A stretch of 64,000 bases of DNA, taken from NCBI GenBank assembly GCA_023374045.1, contig CM041782.1:188808925-188872924 (forward strand). The letters run 5' to 3'. This DNA comes from Limonium bicolor (taxonomy: Eukaryota; Streptophyta; Magnoliopsida; Caryophyllales; Plumbaginaceae). Each line of letters starts with the position of its first letter. Positions within the stretch are counted from its first letter, which is position 1. The position numbers and the translations under genes were made by a program. Positions 47,241 to 59,375 of this stretch are shown here, piece by piece. The notes under the pieces were generated by a model. That model was not told where the DNA came from and ran no database searches. It saw nothing but the letters and a program-made list of their open reading frames with translations.

Positions 47241-47327
47241 CTATGGTCAAACCATGATGTCGAAGAAGCGACATGGGAGTTAGAAGATGCCATGAAGGCG
47301 AAGTACCCACAGTTATTCATAGACTAG
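47241..47327 (+). pseudogene. Chromodomain end of the host chromovirus (plus strand)
   Basis: Reads WSNHDVEEATWELEDAM and on to a TAG at 47325-47327: the last 28 codons of a chromovirus integrase, homologous to but distinct from the array's own tail (WEHHGVEEATWETEDSM). The array interrupted it upstream. The remainder of this element must lie left of the window. Confidence 0.85.
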
Positions 47328-47773
47328 ATAGGCTAGTATTTAGTGGATACGGGTACGAGGCGTACCCCTTTTTAAGGGGGGTAGAGCCTTTTTGCTTTTG
47401 CATTGCTTCGGGTTAGCATTGCATAGTGTGTAGGTACTGTAGTATATTTTGATGGCACATGTAGTGCGGAGTGTATTTGGTGTGTATGTGTAATGTGTAA
47501 TGTATTGGTGTGTATGTACAATGTGTGATGTATTCGTGTAATGTGTATTGTGGATTGCAATGGTGTATAGTGAAATGATGTGTATGGAAATGGTGAATTG
47601 TGTATGTGAATTCGTATGATGCTTGATTTGTGTATGTTTGCAATGTGGAAGAAGTAGACACCTCATAGGTGGTAGTAAGACACATTATGGCAATTGGTTT
47701 GCCTAATGGGTAGAATTATTGAACTATTAACCTTGAGTAACTATGAGGGCAAAGTTTCTTAAGGGGGGTAGAT
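47328..47773 (+). other. 3' untranslated region and PPT of the host chromovirus
   Basis: Non-coding; includes runs of TGTGTATGTG-type repeats (about 47450-47600). It ends with TTAAGGGGGGTAGAT, a polypurine tract directly before the LTR. Confidence 0.8.
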
Positions 47774-50700
47774 TGAAATACCCCGTAATTAAAAATAGTG
47801 ATTAATTAGGCAATAAATATTTTAGAAGCTTAATTAAGTATAAATAAATAGTAGGGAACAAATCCCGAAGAAAATGGACCCTTAAAATGAATTAAAAATG
47901 TAAATGAACCATAAAGCGCGTTTTTCGAGGAAACCGGAAAACACGACTTTAAGCGGGTCAAATAGACTCGTAATAATTTTGGTCAACCAAATAGTAATTA
48001 ATAAACATTAAGGAAGGTCTAGGACCAATAAAATCAATTAAACTAGAAAATAGTAAAAACTGTCAAAAACAGGAAGTTGTGGTGTGAGAGTGTAATTAAA
48101 ATAAACTACTGTGTCCACTATTGCAATGAATATTTTAGAACCCCATGTGAGGAGTGTGTGTATTCGGCTGATTTTAATAGCCCATACCCCTCCCTTAATT
48201 CTCCTCTATGTACAAAAGACAAAAGAAATAAAAAGTCAAAAAGTAAACTCTCTCTCATCTCTCACAAACAACCCACGTACTGCACTCTCTCTTCTTCCTC
48301 TCTATTTCTCTTCTCCTTCCTGCGATTGCAATGGCGATTTGAGCACCCCCTCACATAGAGCCCACTTCCTCTCCATATTTGAAAGCTTAAACCACCTCCA
48401 AACACTACAAAAATTATACCGTTGAATTCGTCTCGTTAAGGAGATCGTTCTACACCCTTCAAAAATCAAAAACCTTCAACTTTATTTTTGAGGGTATAAT
48501 CGTTTTAGAGCTTGAGGAGCACCATTTGAAGATCCATCTTCTTCTCCATGTTATAAGGTAAGAAGAAGACCAAAGCTTCACTCTTTTCCATTTTTCCTTG
48601 CAAAATTCGAAACTCACGTGAGCAACACTATTCCATTGTCAGCCGATTTTGGCATGCCACTGTGAGAGCTGAAGCCTTGTCATTTTCCCACTCAAAACTC
48701 CATTAGAAGCTCAAGGTAAGACCTACTAAGTGTTTTAAGTGGTTTCTCACAAGTTAGGGTTTAATACGTGAGATAGAAAATTTACTAGTTTGGTGTGTAT
48801 GTGTATGCCTTGTTACATGGTGTAGCTTGGCTTAAATAAATAAAAAAAACAAAGAAGGAAAGAGGAGCTGTAAAGGAGAAGGAGAGAAAGGAAAGAAAAG
48901 AAACAAGAGCTCAAGGTAATGAAATGTCTCTGTACAGTTTTGATGTTTGTATACGTATAAGTGCATTGCTTTGGCAATGGTTTAAAAACCACCGTAACAG
49001 TAGGAAATGAATGGGTATATTAATGTAGATGGTATTTGTAGTTTGAAGCTTTTGAAAACAAGGAAATAAAATGCTAAGTGTAAATGGCAAGTGTGCAGTA
49101 GGTGTTAGAATGTTGTGTGGGAATAATGTATATGTTGCACAGGTTGTGAACTAAGTTGAGTGTGCAAAATTATGTGGTGAGAACACTTAGAAATGTAGGG
49201 AACCTCTGTCAAAATTTGGTTAGGAATTTAGAGTCTTGTGTACGGTTAGTAAAGAAGGAACATCGAGTTTTACAGGGAAGAAAAGAATGAGATTTCACTT
49301 TGGTTTGTAACAGGAAGGAGTGTAGTTGAGTGGAGTTGTAAATGGTGAAATGTGAGTTGTCAAACTAAGTTATGATAGATTGAGAGTCATTTAGTTAGTG
49401 GGAAGAAGAAAAGAAAAATCTGTAACAACAAGGGAAGAAGTAGAAATGTAACAGGAAGAGAAAAACTTACAGTAAATGGGTTAATGTAACAGATAAAGAT
49501 ATAGGCTGGGTTAGGTTAGTTTAAAATGCTTAATCAATGTTAAAACATGCTAGATTATATGTAGGAATATTAGGGAAGAGATTGGTAGAAGTTTGGAATT
49601 GAAACAAGTTCAAAAACATATATAAATTGTAAAACTGCAACTGGTCCGGGTTTGTAAACCAGTACAGAAACCCGGACCAGCATAAAAACTCGACAGACTG
49701 TTATACAAAAGGAGTGGTCCGGGTTTACAAACCAAGACACTAACCCGGACCACCCCTAAAACATACCCGTAAGTTATCAAAACATGTGGTCCGGGTTTGC
49801 AAAGGAGTACACAAACCCGGACCATACGAAAAACATACCCGTAACTTACAATGGCATGTGGTCCAGGTTTGTAGAGTAGGACACAAACCCGGACCAGACG
49901 ATTTTCACACCCGAGGGATTTTTCAAAGTGGTGGTCCGGGTTTGTAAACCCGGACAGTAACCCGGACCACCTCAAAATGTATACAGAACCTGTTTTAAAG
50001 CTATTCTAAGGATGAGTAATGATGGGTAATGGTAGTATAAGATAATTAAGACATGATTAATGATGTTTAATGGTCATTAAGACTATAAGTAAGCATAGAA
50101 AATAATTTTAAGTAAGTAAAGTAAGTAAATGTATTTGAATAACAATGAAGTAGTAAGTATAAACCGGGAAACTTTTGGAAAGTAATAAGTAAGGTTAATT
50201 ATAGTTAATTAACCACTCGATCACATGTATGCTATAGGACTTGATTGTGAACACCGAAGGAACGTCGGATACAAGTACAATGGTGAACGGTATGAACTTC
50301 TCATGCCCCGTATGCTACCTTGGTTACTCTGATTTGTGTGTTGTGTGCTAATTGATCACCAAATAAGATAAATGCACGAATCAGAATTATTATGCTTACT
50401 TGTGAATATGTAGTGTTGTTTCTTGTTGAATGTTATCTTAATCTCTAGTTTGTATAATTCATGAAATGTATGAATGAATATGAATGTGTGTATGCTTGTT
50501 GTATTGTATTGTGACCGAATGCTATTGTGATTGGACTTCTAACTGATTCCTAACAAGCTAACCAATCTAACTTAATAAATTGGTAATTAAATTGGAATGA
50601 GTAGAAGTCCGATATAGTTTCGGCCACGCGTGAGGATGCGGAGACACGAGAGGTTGGATCCAATTCCTGGCTCTTAAACTGGTCCACGGCCCAAACCCCT

Positions 50701-51630
50701 TAAATGGGTGGCATCCTGGATTGGTGAGCCAAGTAAAACCCGGTGGTGGGACGGTGTAGTCCCTGCCCGGAGGTCATACCGACTTAACATGAGTAAAAGT
50801 AAGTAAGTAAGAATGGGTAAACAAGTATGGAAAAGTAAGTAAGTAAAGTAAGAGAAATTGTATGTAAGTGTTGTATAATGAGTAAAAGAGTAATAAGCAT
50901 CTGATTAACCCGGATGCGTAATTTGGCTAACCCTTGTGAAGGTAAGGATTATGGATGTTATTGTATTGTTGTTTAGCTTGTGTATTGTATCGTGTATGAT
51001 TGTATGATGATTGTAAAGCATGTATGTATGTTAAAATGAACCGCATGTTTATTCGACCTTAAATAGTCGGGCGTGCCCTTGTTAGCACTCTGTATATACG
51101 AAGTTTATATGCAGCTTTTTGCTGAGCCCCTTGGGGCACCGTTTTTAACATAATGCAGGTCCGCGTGAAGGGTGAAGACTTGTGAACTCAAGATGATTTC
51201 TTTTGTCTGTAATTAATGAGTTGTGAATGGTGTACTAAGTTGTACACGGCTAGGAGCCTTTTTGTTTAGCCGGTGTACCATGGGGTACACCCTTTTGGAT
51301 GATGATAGGATGGTGAATTGGTATAGATGAGTAGCTTGTAGAAACTCATTATTTTTGAGAGAATGAAAAGGGATGTAATTTACTATGCATTTGATACTCG
51401 GTAATCCAGTAATGTAAGCATATGGTATTTCGTATTTAGTAAGCAATGTTTTAGTAGCTCGGTATATTTAGTCATCAGACCGTCACTGTAAGTAGTATAA
51501 GCCTAGCTAGCCGTATGGGCGGTTAGCGGCGTTGTATCACCCGCCGTAGTGGTAGTATTTCCGCTGCAAGTAGTTAGGATTATTGGGATGATTGGACGGT
51601 AAGCATAGGATTAGCGGTAGGGGTGTTACA
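47774..51630 (+). repeat. 3' LTR of the host chromovirus (3.86 kb)
   Basis: Starts TGAAATACCCC after a PPT and ends GGGGTGTTACA. The ends resemble those of the array's LTRs but the body differs. It includes a pyrimidine-rich CTCTCTCATCTCTCAC segment near 48249 and five hairpin repeats (49641-49971). The ORFs in it are not convincing. Confidence 0.85.
49641..49971. repeat. Five 72-bp units, each with a GGTCCGGGTTTG hairpin
   Basis: Inverted repeats GGTCCGGGTTTG / CAAACCCGGACC (with minor variants) at 49641-49680, 49714-49753, 49787-49824, 49859-49896 and 49930-49971. Unit starts are 71-73 bp apart. Spacers are partly conserved (ACCCGTAA-like). Each arm is about 10-12 bp around a loop of roughly 15-20 nt. 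Confidence 0.92.
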
Positions 51631-52893
51631 AAGGAACTTAAAAGTTTTTTATGTTGGTATTGGTAGAAACGTAGATAAACTTCTGGGTGGATGTTAAGTT
51701 AAAAGCAATATGGGGAAGGGGACGTCAGGCAAGCTGCCGTAATGCTATGTCTTTGTAACTAATTAATACATCCCATGGTCATCTAATATTTGCACCCTAG
51801 GTTATACTATAATATAATATATAGCATTAATTAATACACCCTATAATCATCTAACCAAATTAATTTCGCCATATATAACCACGTGGCTATATTTGTATGC
51901 ATGCCGAAACACATTATATTACACATTAATTCCCAAGTCCATTAATTGTACAACCAGCAAGTAAAAATCATCACATAGTATAACAATATGCACGCCTGAT
52001 TAACAACAATCAGCATATAGTAAAAATTAACCAGCAAGTCCATTGGTCTGCATGCAAAATTATTCCCAAACACACGTACACTTTATTTCACGCCTTTAAT
52101 CCCAAACAAATAGAGTATATATGTTCCTGATTAACAAGTTTGGTTTGCAAGCACACATAGGTTAACAACAAAAGCGCGCGCCACAGTTTAGTTTGCATGC
52201 AAAATTATTCCCAAACAATACACACACAATATATTTCACGCCTTAATCCCAAACAAACAGACGCCTTAATCCCAAACAAACAGACGTCTTAATCCCAAAC
52301 AAACAGAGCATGTATTTTCCTGATTAAGAAGTTTGGTTTGCAAAATTACCTCATCAGCACAAGAATAGAGCCGAAAGATCTAGCGCGCATGTATGTTGTT
52401 CCTTTCGCTAGTTGGGGTTGTAATCCAGAGGCGCCGCCGTGCGTGCGACAGGGCATGTATGTTCCTGTTCGTGGGATGTTACAAAATTAAAATTAATTAC
52501 CGAAGAGTATATATATATAAAATAAGGATCGATAGGCATATATGTATACTATTTGCAGCTCAATATTACCGATAGCAAGAGAGCTCGAGGCACCGACGAT
52601 TGATATCGACGCATGCATGTGGCCTGCCTTCATCACCAGTTTGGCGGCCGGGTTGCAGAGATTAGAAGCTAGAATATTGATGAAGATGGCGAGCGCATAT
52701 ATCGGAAGAAAGGGGAAGAGAAGAGGCGCCGCGGCAGAATCGAAATGAATTTAATTCTGGGATGGTTTCGATTGAGAAGCTAGAGAGCTTAGCGTTTTTA
52801 CAGAGAGCGATTACAGAGAGTGGTAGGGGAACAGTCGCGATTTGATTGATGAGAAGACTGGGCAGGAGGGCGAAAAGAGTTTATTAATTTAGG
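51631..52893. other. AT-rich DNA left of the CACTA-like end, no supported gene
   Basis: No homology recognised. It contains partial internal duplications (CAAAATTATTCCCAAACA at about 52055 and 52199; TTCCTGATTAA-AAGTTTGGTTTGCA at about 52121 and 52317). The ORF at 52542-52748 lacks any recognisable domain. This may be the interior of a CACTA element whose left end is missing. Confidence 0.5.
52238..52306. repeat. Three 23-bp tandem units
   Basis: Three near-identical units built on ACGCCTTAATCCCAAACA. A related single unit lies near 52091. Confidence 0.85.
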
Positions 52894-53161
52894 TAACATA
52901 AAAAACGCTTCACTTAAGAAGCGTTTTTTATGTTATCGCGCCCAAACACATAAAAAATGCTTCCTTCCTGAAGCGTTTTTTATACATGTCTCTTAAAGAA
53001 CGCTTTGTAACAAAGCGTTGTTTTTGACTTTGGGCGTGATAACAAAAACAACGCTTTCTAAGCAAAGCGTTGTTTAAGATCTCCAGCCTATGATAAAAAA
53101 AACGATTTACAATATAACCGTTGTTAAAGGGGCGTTGTTTATTCTTTTTTTTCCAGCAGTG
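52894..53161. mobile_element. CACTA-type transposon terminus with subterminal hairpins
   Basis: The right end reads CCAGCAGTG (53153-53161), the complement of CACTGCTGG followed by an A-run, like a CACTA terminal inverted repeat. Inside it are at least four inverted repeats on AACGCTT / AAGCGTT. The best is 52894-52935, with 18-bp arms TAACATAAAAAACGCTTC and a 6-nt loop. Others are near 52950-52983, 52999-53019 and 53047-53075. Such subterminal repeats are typical of CACTA ends, where transposase binds. No left end or transposase was found. Confidence 0.65.
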
Positions 53162-53444
53162 CCGGACTTTTCAAAATTTTGTTTTCTGTTTAATTCGAAT
53201 TTTATTTCCACATAGATTAACTAGGGTCCGTGGGTACGGACATTAGGTCCGTAGCCACGGACGGAAACAAAATTTGACCTAACTCTGCCTCCGAAACCCT
53301 AGTTTCGGTATTTTTAATTTCCACTTTTATTTTCTGTCAAAAAATACTAAAAAACATAAAAAAACAGAAGCTCGTGTACTTAGGTTAAAATGACTTCGTA
53401 ATAAGCCTTAATTAAACTAAGTAGAGGAAAACGACTTCTAGGGG
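53162..53444. other. Short spacer with two small palindromes
   Basis: AT-rich; contains GTCCGTGGGTACGGAC (53226-53241) and GTCCGTAGCCACGGAC (53247-53262). The last bases (AGAGGAAAACGACTTCTAGGGG) are purine-rich and could be either flank or a polypurine tract of the next LTR. Confidence 0.5.
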
Positions 53445-56400
53445 TGTAGACACCAAAAATTCTCACCCCATAAAGCAAATTCCGAAATAATAAGAGGGGT
53501 CGTCGCCTTTCTTTTTTTCAAAACATATTAACGTGTGTGCTTAGACGAAACCATCATTTTATAATCTTTTTCAAAACATTTAAAAAAAAAACAATTCTTC
53601 GAAAATGAATTTCCATCGATAGTCCAGTTTCAAGGTCGTCCCCTTTTGTTTATTCATATTTCACTATCTTATTTTGTTTTGTTTATATTCTATTTATTTT
53701 ATTTTATTTTATTTTATTTTATTTTTATTATTCATCTATTCACTTTTTCTTATTTTTTTTATTCTACTATTAGCATTAGTATTTTTATTTTCATTTCTAT
53801 TTATACACACTCATTTTCATCATACGAACCCAATCCACACTTAGTTGAACTCCAGCCTAACCCAGACCCTTAAACCCATTCCAGCACCTAGTATTGGACC
53901 TACCAAGCCCAAACAAAAACACAAAGCCCACTCATAAACCCTAGAAGCCACCCTTTCTCATGACAACAAGAAAAACCCTAGTGATTCTTCACTTAACAGT
54001 GAACACCCCGTCTCCTTCTCCGGGCTTGATCTCTCGGTCATTTTTTTCCTTCGATCCACAGAAACAAAAACTATAGCCGACACTGCTCCCTCAGATCACC
54101 ACCGGTCGATACCTCAACTTCTTCTTCCAGGCATTTTCTTCCTCTGTCGATTGTTTACTCACACTCAACCTTCAACCTCGATTAATCTCAGAAACTGCCA
54201 AATCCATCGCTCATCAGCCACCACCTTCTTCCTCGTCGATTCCTTCTGTTTCTCCCACCTCTCACTCTTCTTTTGATCAATTTCTGAAAATTGAAACATA
54301 ACATCGACCACCATCTTCTTCACTCCCGTCTTCGATCGACCTTCTTCAATTCATGAAACCCAGAACGCAGTTAGTCTCCATATTCACCCATGTTCGATTC
54401 CACAAAAAATGTCCAGGTCCTCTGCCTTCAAATCTCGAGACAAAAATGGCCCATAGCCCTCGATCGTTCCCCTCATCTCCAAAAAAAAAACCAGAACCAC
54501 GACACATACTTCCGAACCTCTCACTCCAGAAACCGGCTCCACGCCATCGCTCTGAAGAAATTCTTTCAGTGAAAACTCGCACAATGCTCCTTCCTCGATC
54601 GTTCTCAAATACTGGAAAACCCAGAAACATCCCATTCTTCCGTGGAAGAGCGAATCGATGCCCAAGAATCAATAACCTCACAACAAGAAAAACACCACAT
54701 CTTGCTGTAAAATCTTCTCACGATCGTTCAAAAAATCTTCATTTGACCGAGGAATCCCTCTATATTATCCTTTGTTTGGTTACTTCGATTCTCCATCGTT
54801 AGCAGACGGTTACTCTCTAGGCCTCTTTTGGTTTCTTCTGCCTTGGCTCCGTCGCCATGGGTCGCAACCTTTGTTCGATTACTTGCTTATGCTTGCGTCT
54901 GCAAGAGCTGGTCATTCTGGATTTTTTTTCTCTTCGTACAGTGGTCACGTTTTTGAACTTGACCAAAATGGGTTATGGGTGCTCATCTGAAACTTGTTTG
55001 ATTCTCTGCTTACCAACTGGGGTTTGACAATCCACCGTTACGGAAAACTAACGTGACTCTTGTGCCCCTGATTGAAATCTGCTCATCCGGACTTACGAGA
55101 TGCTGATTAGCGTTATTCTCTGCCCTAACCCTCTTTTTTGTTGGATATATCCATTCTTATTTCATTTGAGGACTAACCCCTTCTTAACGCTTGTTTTGTG
55201 CTTGCTGTCTTTTGTTTCTAGTCTCTTCTGCAGGTTGACACCGTTTGCCCTCATCCTGGCATTTAAGCTTCATCTGGCTAATGACTCTGCTTAGTTGCAT
55301 TGTTATGACGGATCTGTGAGGCTACGCTCTTCATCGAATTGGCTGAAATATCACGTTGAGATTATCTCATTGTTGCCAGAAACAGGTTTATAGTCTTGAT
55401 CAATTGGTCATTGTTTAAATTCTGATATACACTCCATTGTGTTTATGACTGATCCTTTAAGACCTGATTTACCGATCTCCATGTGACTGCACGGCCATGA
55501 TTTAGCTGATGTATTATCTCTAATCCACTTTGTTACTTGTGTATGACGCTGGGCCTCACTCCTTGTGCTTTCCGACCTTCCATTGTTGATTGTGGAGCCC
55601 ATTTGTTGCCTTGATGATTATTATGCGTTGTTCTGGGTTTGTGGACTGATACCCGAATTTATGTGTCTGCAACATTCGTGATGACATACTGTGGGCTTGC
55701 TAATACTCTTAAACTTCATAGCTTTTCCTCATGGGTTTGGAAATTCTGTTGGTCAGCTACTCTTGATTACTATTTGATAAACTGCTTAAGAATCTGCCCC
55801 TTTTGCATAAGGGATGTTGATCTGGAAACCGTTTTATTTATACACTGTTACTTGCCCCTTGGGTATTACGCTGGCTTGGAAGTCATATTGGCCACGGTAT
55901 TTCTCGGTTTGGAAATTACATTTGCTGTTAGTACTAATCTTGCTCTTTGATATCAGATTGGAAATGATTTTTAATTCTAGCACAACTTTGCTCCTTGCGC
56001 ATTGCCGTACTTGTTTAATCCACATCTGTTATATCCTCACTTCATGACTTTGACTGAGGTACCCACAAAATTGGTGAAACTTGAGTTGGACATGCTTGGC
56101 TGGAATCGACTTTGGGCTTGGCAATTTGACCACACGATTGCGCCTTGGGCTTGGTATTACTTCATGGGTTTGAAAACCCCATCGGTTTGCCTTCTTATTG
56201 CGAGAAACTTTGCTAATCTCTTTCTTCATGCCTTGAACTTGGTTTGGAAATCAAAATTGCTTCAGATTTAAACTTGTTCCTTGCGCATTGATATGGGTTG
56301 GAAATTTGTTTGAAACTAGCATAACTTGTCCCTCGTGCTTAGATAAAACATAGATCTGAGAGATAGTTGCCCTATGCTATAATTGCTAGATAAATCACTC

Positions 56401-59354
56401 ATCGGCTGGATGGTCCTCATTAATTTTTCATCTTAGAAGGGAAATGATATAAACCCATCTAGGTATGGTCCCACATGACTCATAACCCCTATCTTAGATA
56501 CTACACTTCGGTTGAGTCATATTCTAAGATGACGAATTAATTTGAGTAGCAACCCCAATGCATGATTTATTTTACAATTCATAGCATTCGTTGGCAGCTT
56601 GAGACTCTTTTCTATGTTCTCGGTTGGGGTGTGGGAGATGATTAGATTGCCCCCTTTCCTCCCATTGAGAGGGGCCGTATGATCCCATTCCACACACCCA
56701 ACCCTCTTACATTTCATTACTAACCAAACTCGTGTTTCCTTGTGTTTGTTCCATGACATGTACAGGATGGATTGATGAATGAAAAACTGCTCGGAGATTA
56801 AGGAGATGGACTTTGGCTAGGACTACCGTGGCTCTCCCTTCAAACGTAAAAAACGGTTGGTGTATCTCTTCGGATCCCCTTCAGCTCGAGTGAGGCGCGT
56901 CGATGCGACCCCCCATAGCAGCTCTCTTAATTCAACATTTTAATTCAACACTTTAATTTTGTTATCATTAGTTGTAATTTGTCTATTAGTGGTTCTACCT
57001 TGCATAGTCTTGAATTTCATAATTTTCTGTATTTGTCGGCTTGATCATCTTTACTCTGTCTATCTTTCGTACATATTTTTGAATGCTTGTTTATATGTTC
57101 GGTTCTATTATACATTGGGCGTTTTATTTGTTAGTTTCGTCTTATAAACTGTTAGATTAGTTTAACACTTGTAGCCATTAGAATAGCCTTTAGGTTTACC
57201 CACTTATTTCTGGACATTTAGAGTCCAGTTTAGAGAAGCTTCTAGGTTCAAATGTTTCCTCACTCAGACGGGCCGTAGAGTCTGGTCGGTGGGGAATGCC
57301 CTTCCTTTATAAAATTTTCCAAACAATCATAATTCTCAGAATAAAACTCACAATCAATGATTCGTTTCAACCAATAAAATCCAATTCGAAACCCAAAATC
57401 AATCCCTCTCATACTCCCTCATCATACACTCTTCAAAATAAATCTCTCTCATACTCTTTCACCAAACACACTCCAAAAATCAATCTCTTTCACACTCTTT
57501 CATCAAACACTCAAAATCAATCTCTCTCACACTCTTTCATCAAACACTCCAAAAATCAATCCCTCTCATCTCACATCATACATTCTTCAAAATCAATCTC
57601 TTTCACTCTCTCATCGAACACCCTTCAAATCCAATCTTTCTCATGCTCCCAACAAACACATATCAAAAACAATCCTTTTCACACTCACTCATCAAACACT
57701 CTCCATACACAATTCAAAATTCATTCCAATTCAATGTCAATCCCAACTGCAAATCATCCAATTTGAGGCCCAGCAATCATTTCAGTTTAAGGCCCAATAA
57801 TCAAATTCAATCTAGCCCACTTCCAAACTTGGCCTACATTTCTAGGTCCAAACCTGGCCCGTTTTCTAAGGCCCAACCCGGCCCGCTTTCCAAGGCTCAA
57901 CCTGGTCTATGTTTTAAGGTCCAAACCTGGCCCGCTTTTCCAAAGCCAATAGCGGCCCACATTTTAAGGCCTAATCCGGTCCAAACTCCAAATCACTCCA
58001 AACTCAAATCATCTCCCAAATCCTGATTTCTTCCAAACTTCTATAGTCTCACAGGCCCAGCGCCTCACAGAATCAAACATCTCAATTTCTCCACCACTCA
58101 AGATTTCAACAAACGTCTCACAGACCCGAGCGTCTCATAGACCTTGACATCCCGTACTTCCCACTACACAAACATCCCAAATGTCTCATAGACCCGAGCG
58201 TCTCACAGACTAACCTCCCAGACCTGAAACTCCGAACCCTTCCAAATCTCAAACACCTCAAAAACCCTCAGCTTCTCACACCCGAACACCTTCAAAATTC
58301 ATAACCCTTTCAAGCCTCGAACATCTCACAGACCCGAGTGTCTCACAGACTTCATTATTTCAAGAACCTAAATGTCTCACAGAGTTGAGCATCTCACAGA
58401 CTCTCACACCTCAAACTCCAAAACGAACCAGACAATCTGCCAAACCTCACAAAAATGACCACAAAACCTCTTTGACTCCTCAAAGACCCAAAAGGTCAAA
58501 ACCCCAATTCCTTCAAAACCCCAAAACTCCCAAACCTCCAAAAAACTGAACTACGTAAGGTCTGATCTCAACAGGGAGTTGAGTACGTAGGCAGCCCATC
58601 CAGGGTGCGACCCCATTCCATTCAAAAAACCATTTTCCCACTCTAAGGTGTTCTTCATGCCTCTCAAAACCTTATTCGGTTCCCACAAACTTGAAACCAT
58701 CAGACTTCAAGTCTTGTCTATTCACTCAACCTCAAACTTCTCTTCCCAATCTTCATTCTATACTCATTCAAATTCATCAATTCTTCTTTTTGGCGCTAGC
58801 TTGGCAGAAAAGCTCGCCTCATCCACTCGTTTTCTCTCCTCCTGTCCTAATCCTATCCTTTGGCTTTAAATTGAATCTCTCCATAAGGTTTTGAAAGAAG
58901 GCAATCCCGACAATTGGAGACCGAGGTTTCCTCGGGCACCAATCCGAAGTCATGGTCGTTGCCACTTCTAAGGGGTGTAACCCAGTGCGAACCCACACAG
59001 AATCTTTGACATGACCGGATAAGTCCTATCCATAGGTAATAATCTCAAAGTCAATTAACGGTTCTTAGAACCCGATCTTCCTTCCTAGTTATCATAGGTC
59101 AAACTAGGTGGCGACTCTAGTCAACTCCGCCTTATAGAGGCATAAGTCCGCGTGGAGCCCATTGAGAGCGGGTGTAGTGCTCACTAGCATTCCCCATAAG
59201 CTTTTTGGGAAAGACGGACGATGTAGTAGGTATTTGAGGGATGCCAGATTAACGGGTTTTCACCCTCCACAGAATGGCAAATTTCTAGGATCTAGACTTC
59301 TTAGTTAGACCATGATTTAATAGACCCCCTCATACCGAAAAATCACCCTCCACA
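53445..59354 (+). repeat. Ogre/Tat-like LTR, plus strand (5.91 kb)
   Basis: Starts TGTAGACACC and ends CACCCTCCACA, followed after 3 nt by a PBS, so it is a 5' LTR (or the shared LTR of a tandem). It is clearly homologous along its length to the solo LTRs at 7159-20839 and 32425-38654 but diverged, so it is a different copy lineage. It contains the minisatellite zones in reverse order (about 57400-57660 and 58020-58400) and one copy of the CTACGTA motif (about 58551-58616). The ORFs in it are not supported as genes. Confidence 0.85.
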
Positions 59355-59357
59355 GAA

Positions 59358-59375
59358 TGGCGACTCTGCTGGGGA
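59358..59375 (+). promoter_or_regulatory. Primer-binding site, tRNA-Arg type
   Basis: TGGCGACTCTGCTGGGGA, 3 nt after the LTR. From memory this fits the tRNA-Arg-type PBS reported for Ogre elements; the exact tRNA match was not computed. Confidence 0.75.

Noticed and set aside
47340..47666. Minus-strand ORFs rich in H, T and Y
   Set aside because: Product of a TGTGTATGTG-type repeat in the 3' UTR of the host chromovirus.
49641..49971. CRISPR-like array (regular repeats and spacers)
   Set aside because: Only five units, spacers are themselves conserved, and it lies inside a plant LTR; it is a tandem repeat with hairpins.
54353..54802. 149-codon plus-strand ORF as a gene
   Set aside because: It is inside an LTR, overlaps equally long antisense frames, and shows no recognisable domain.
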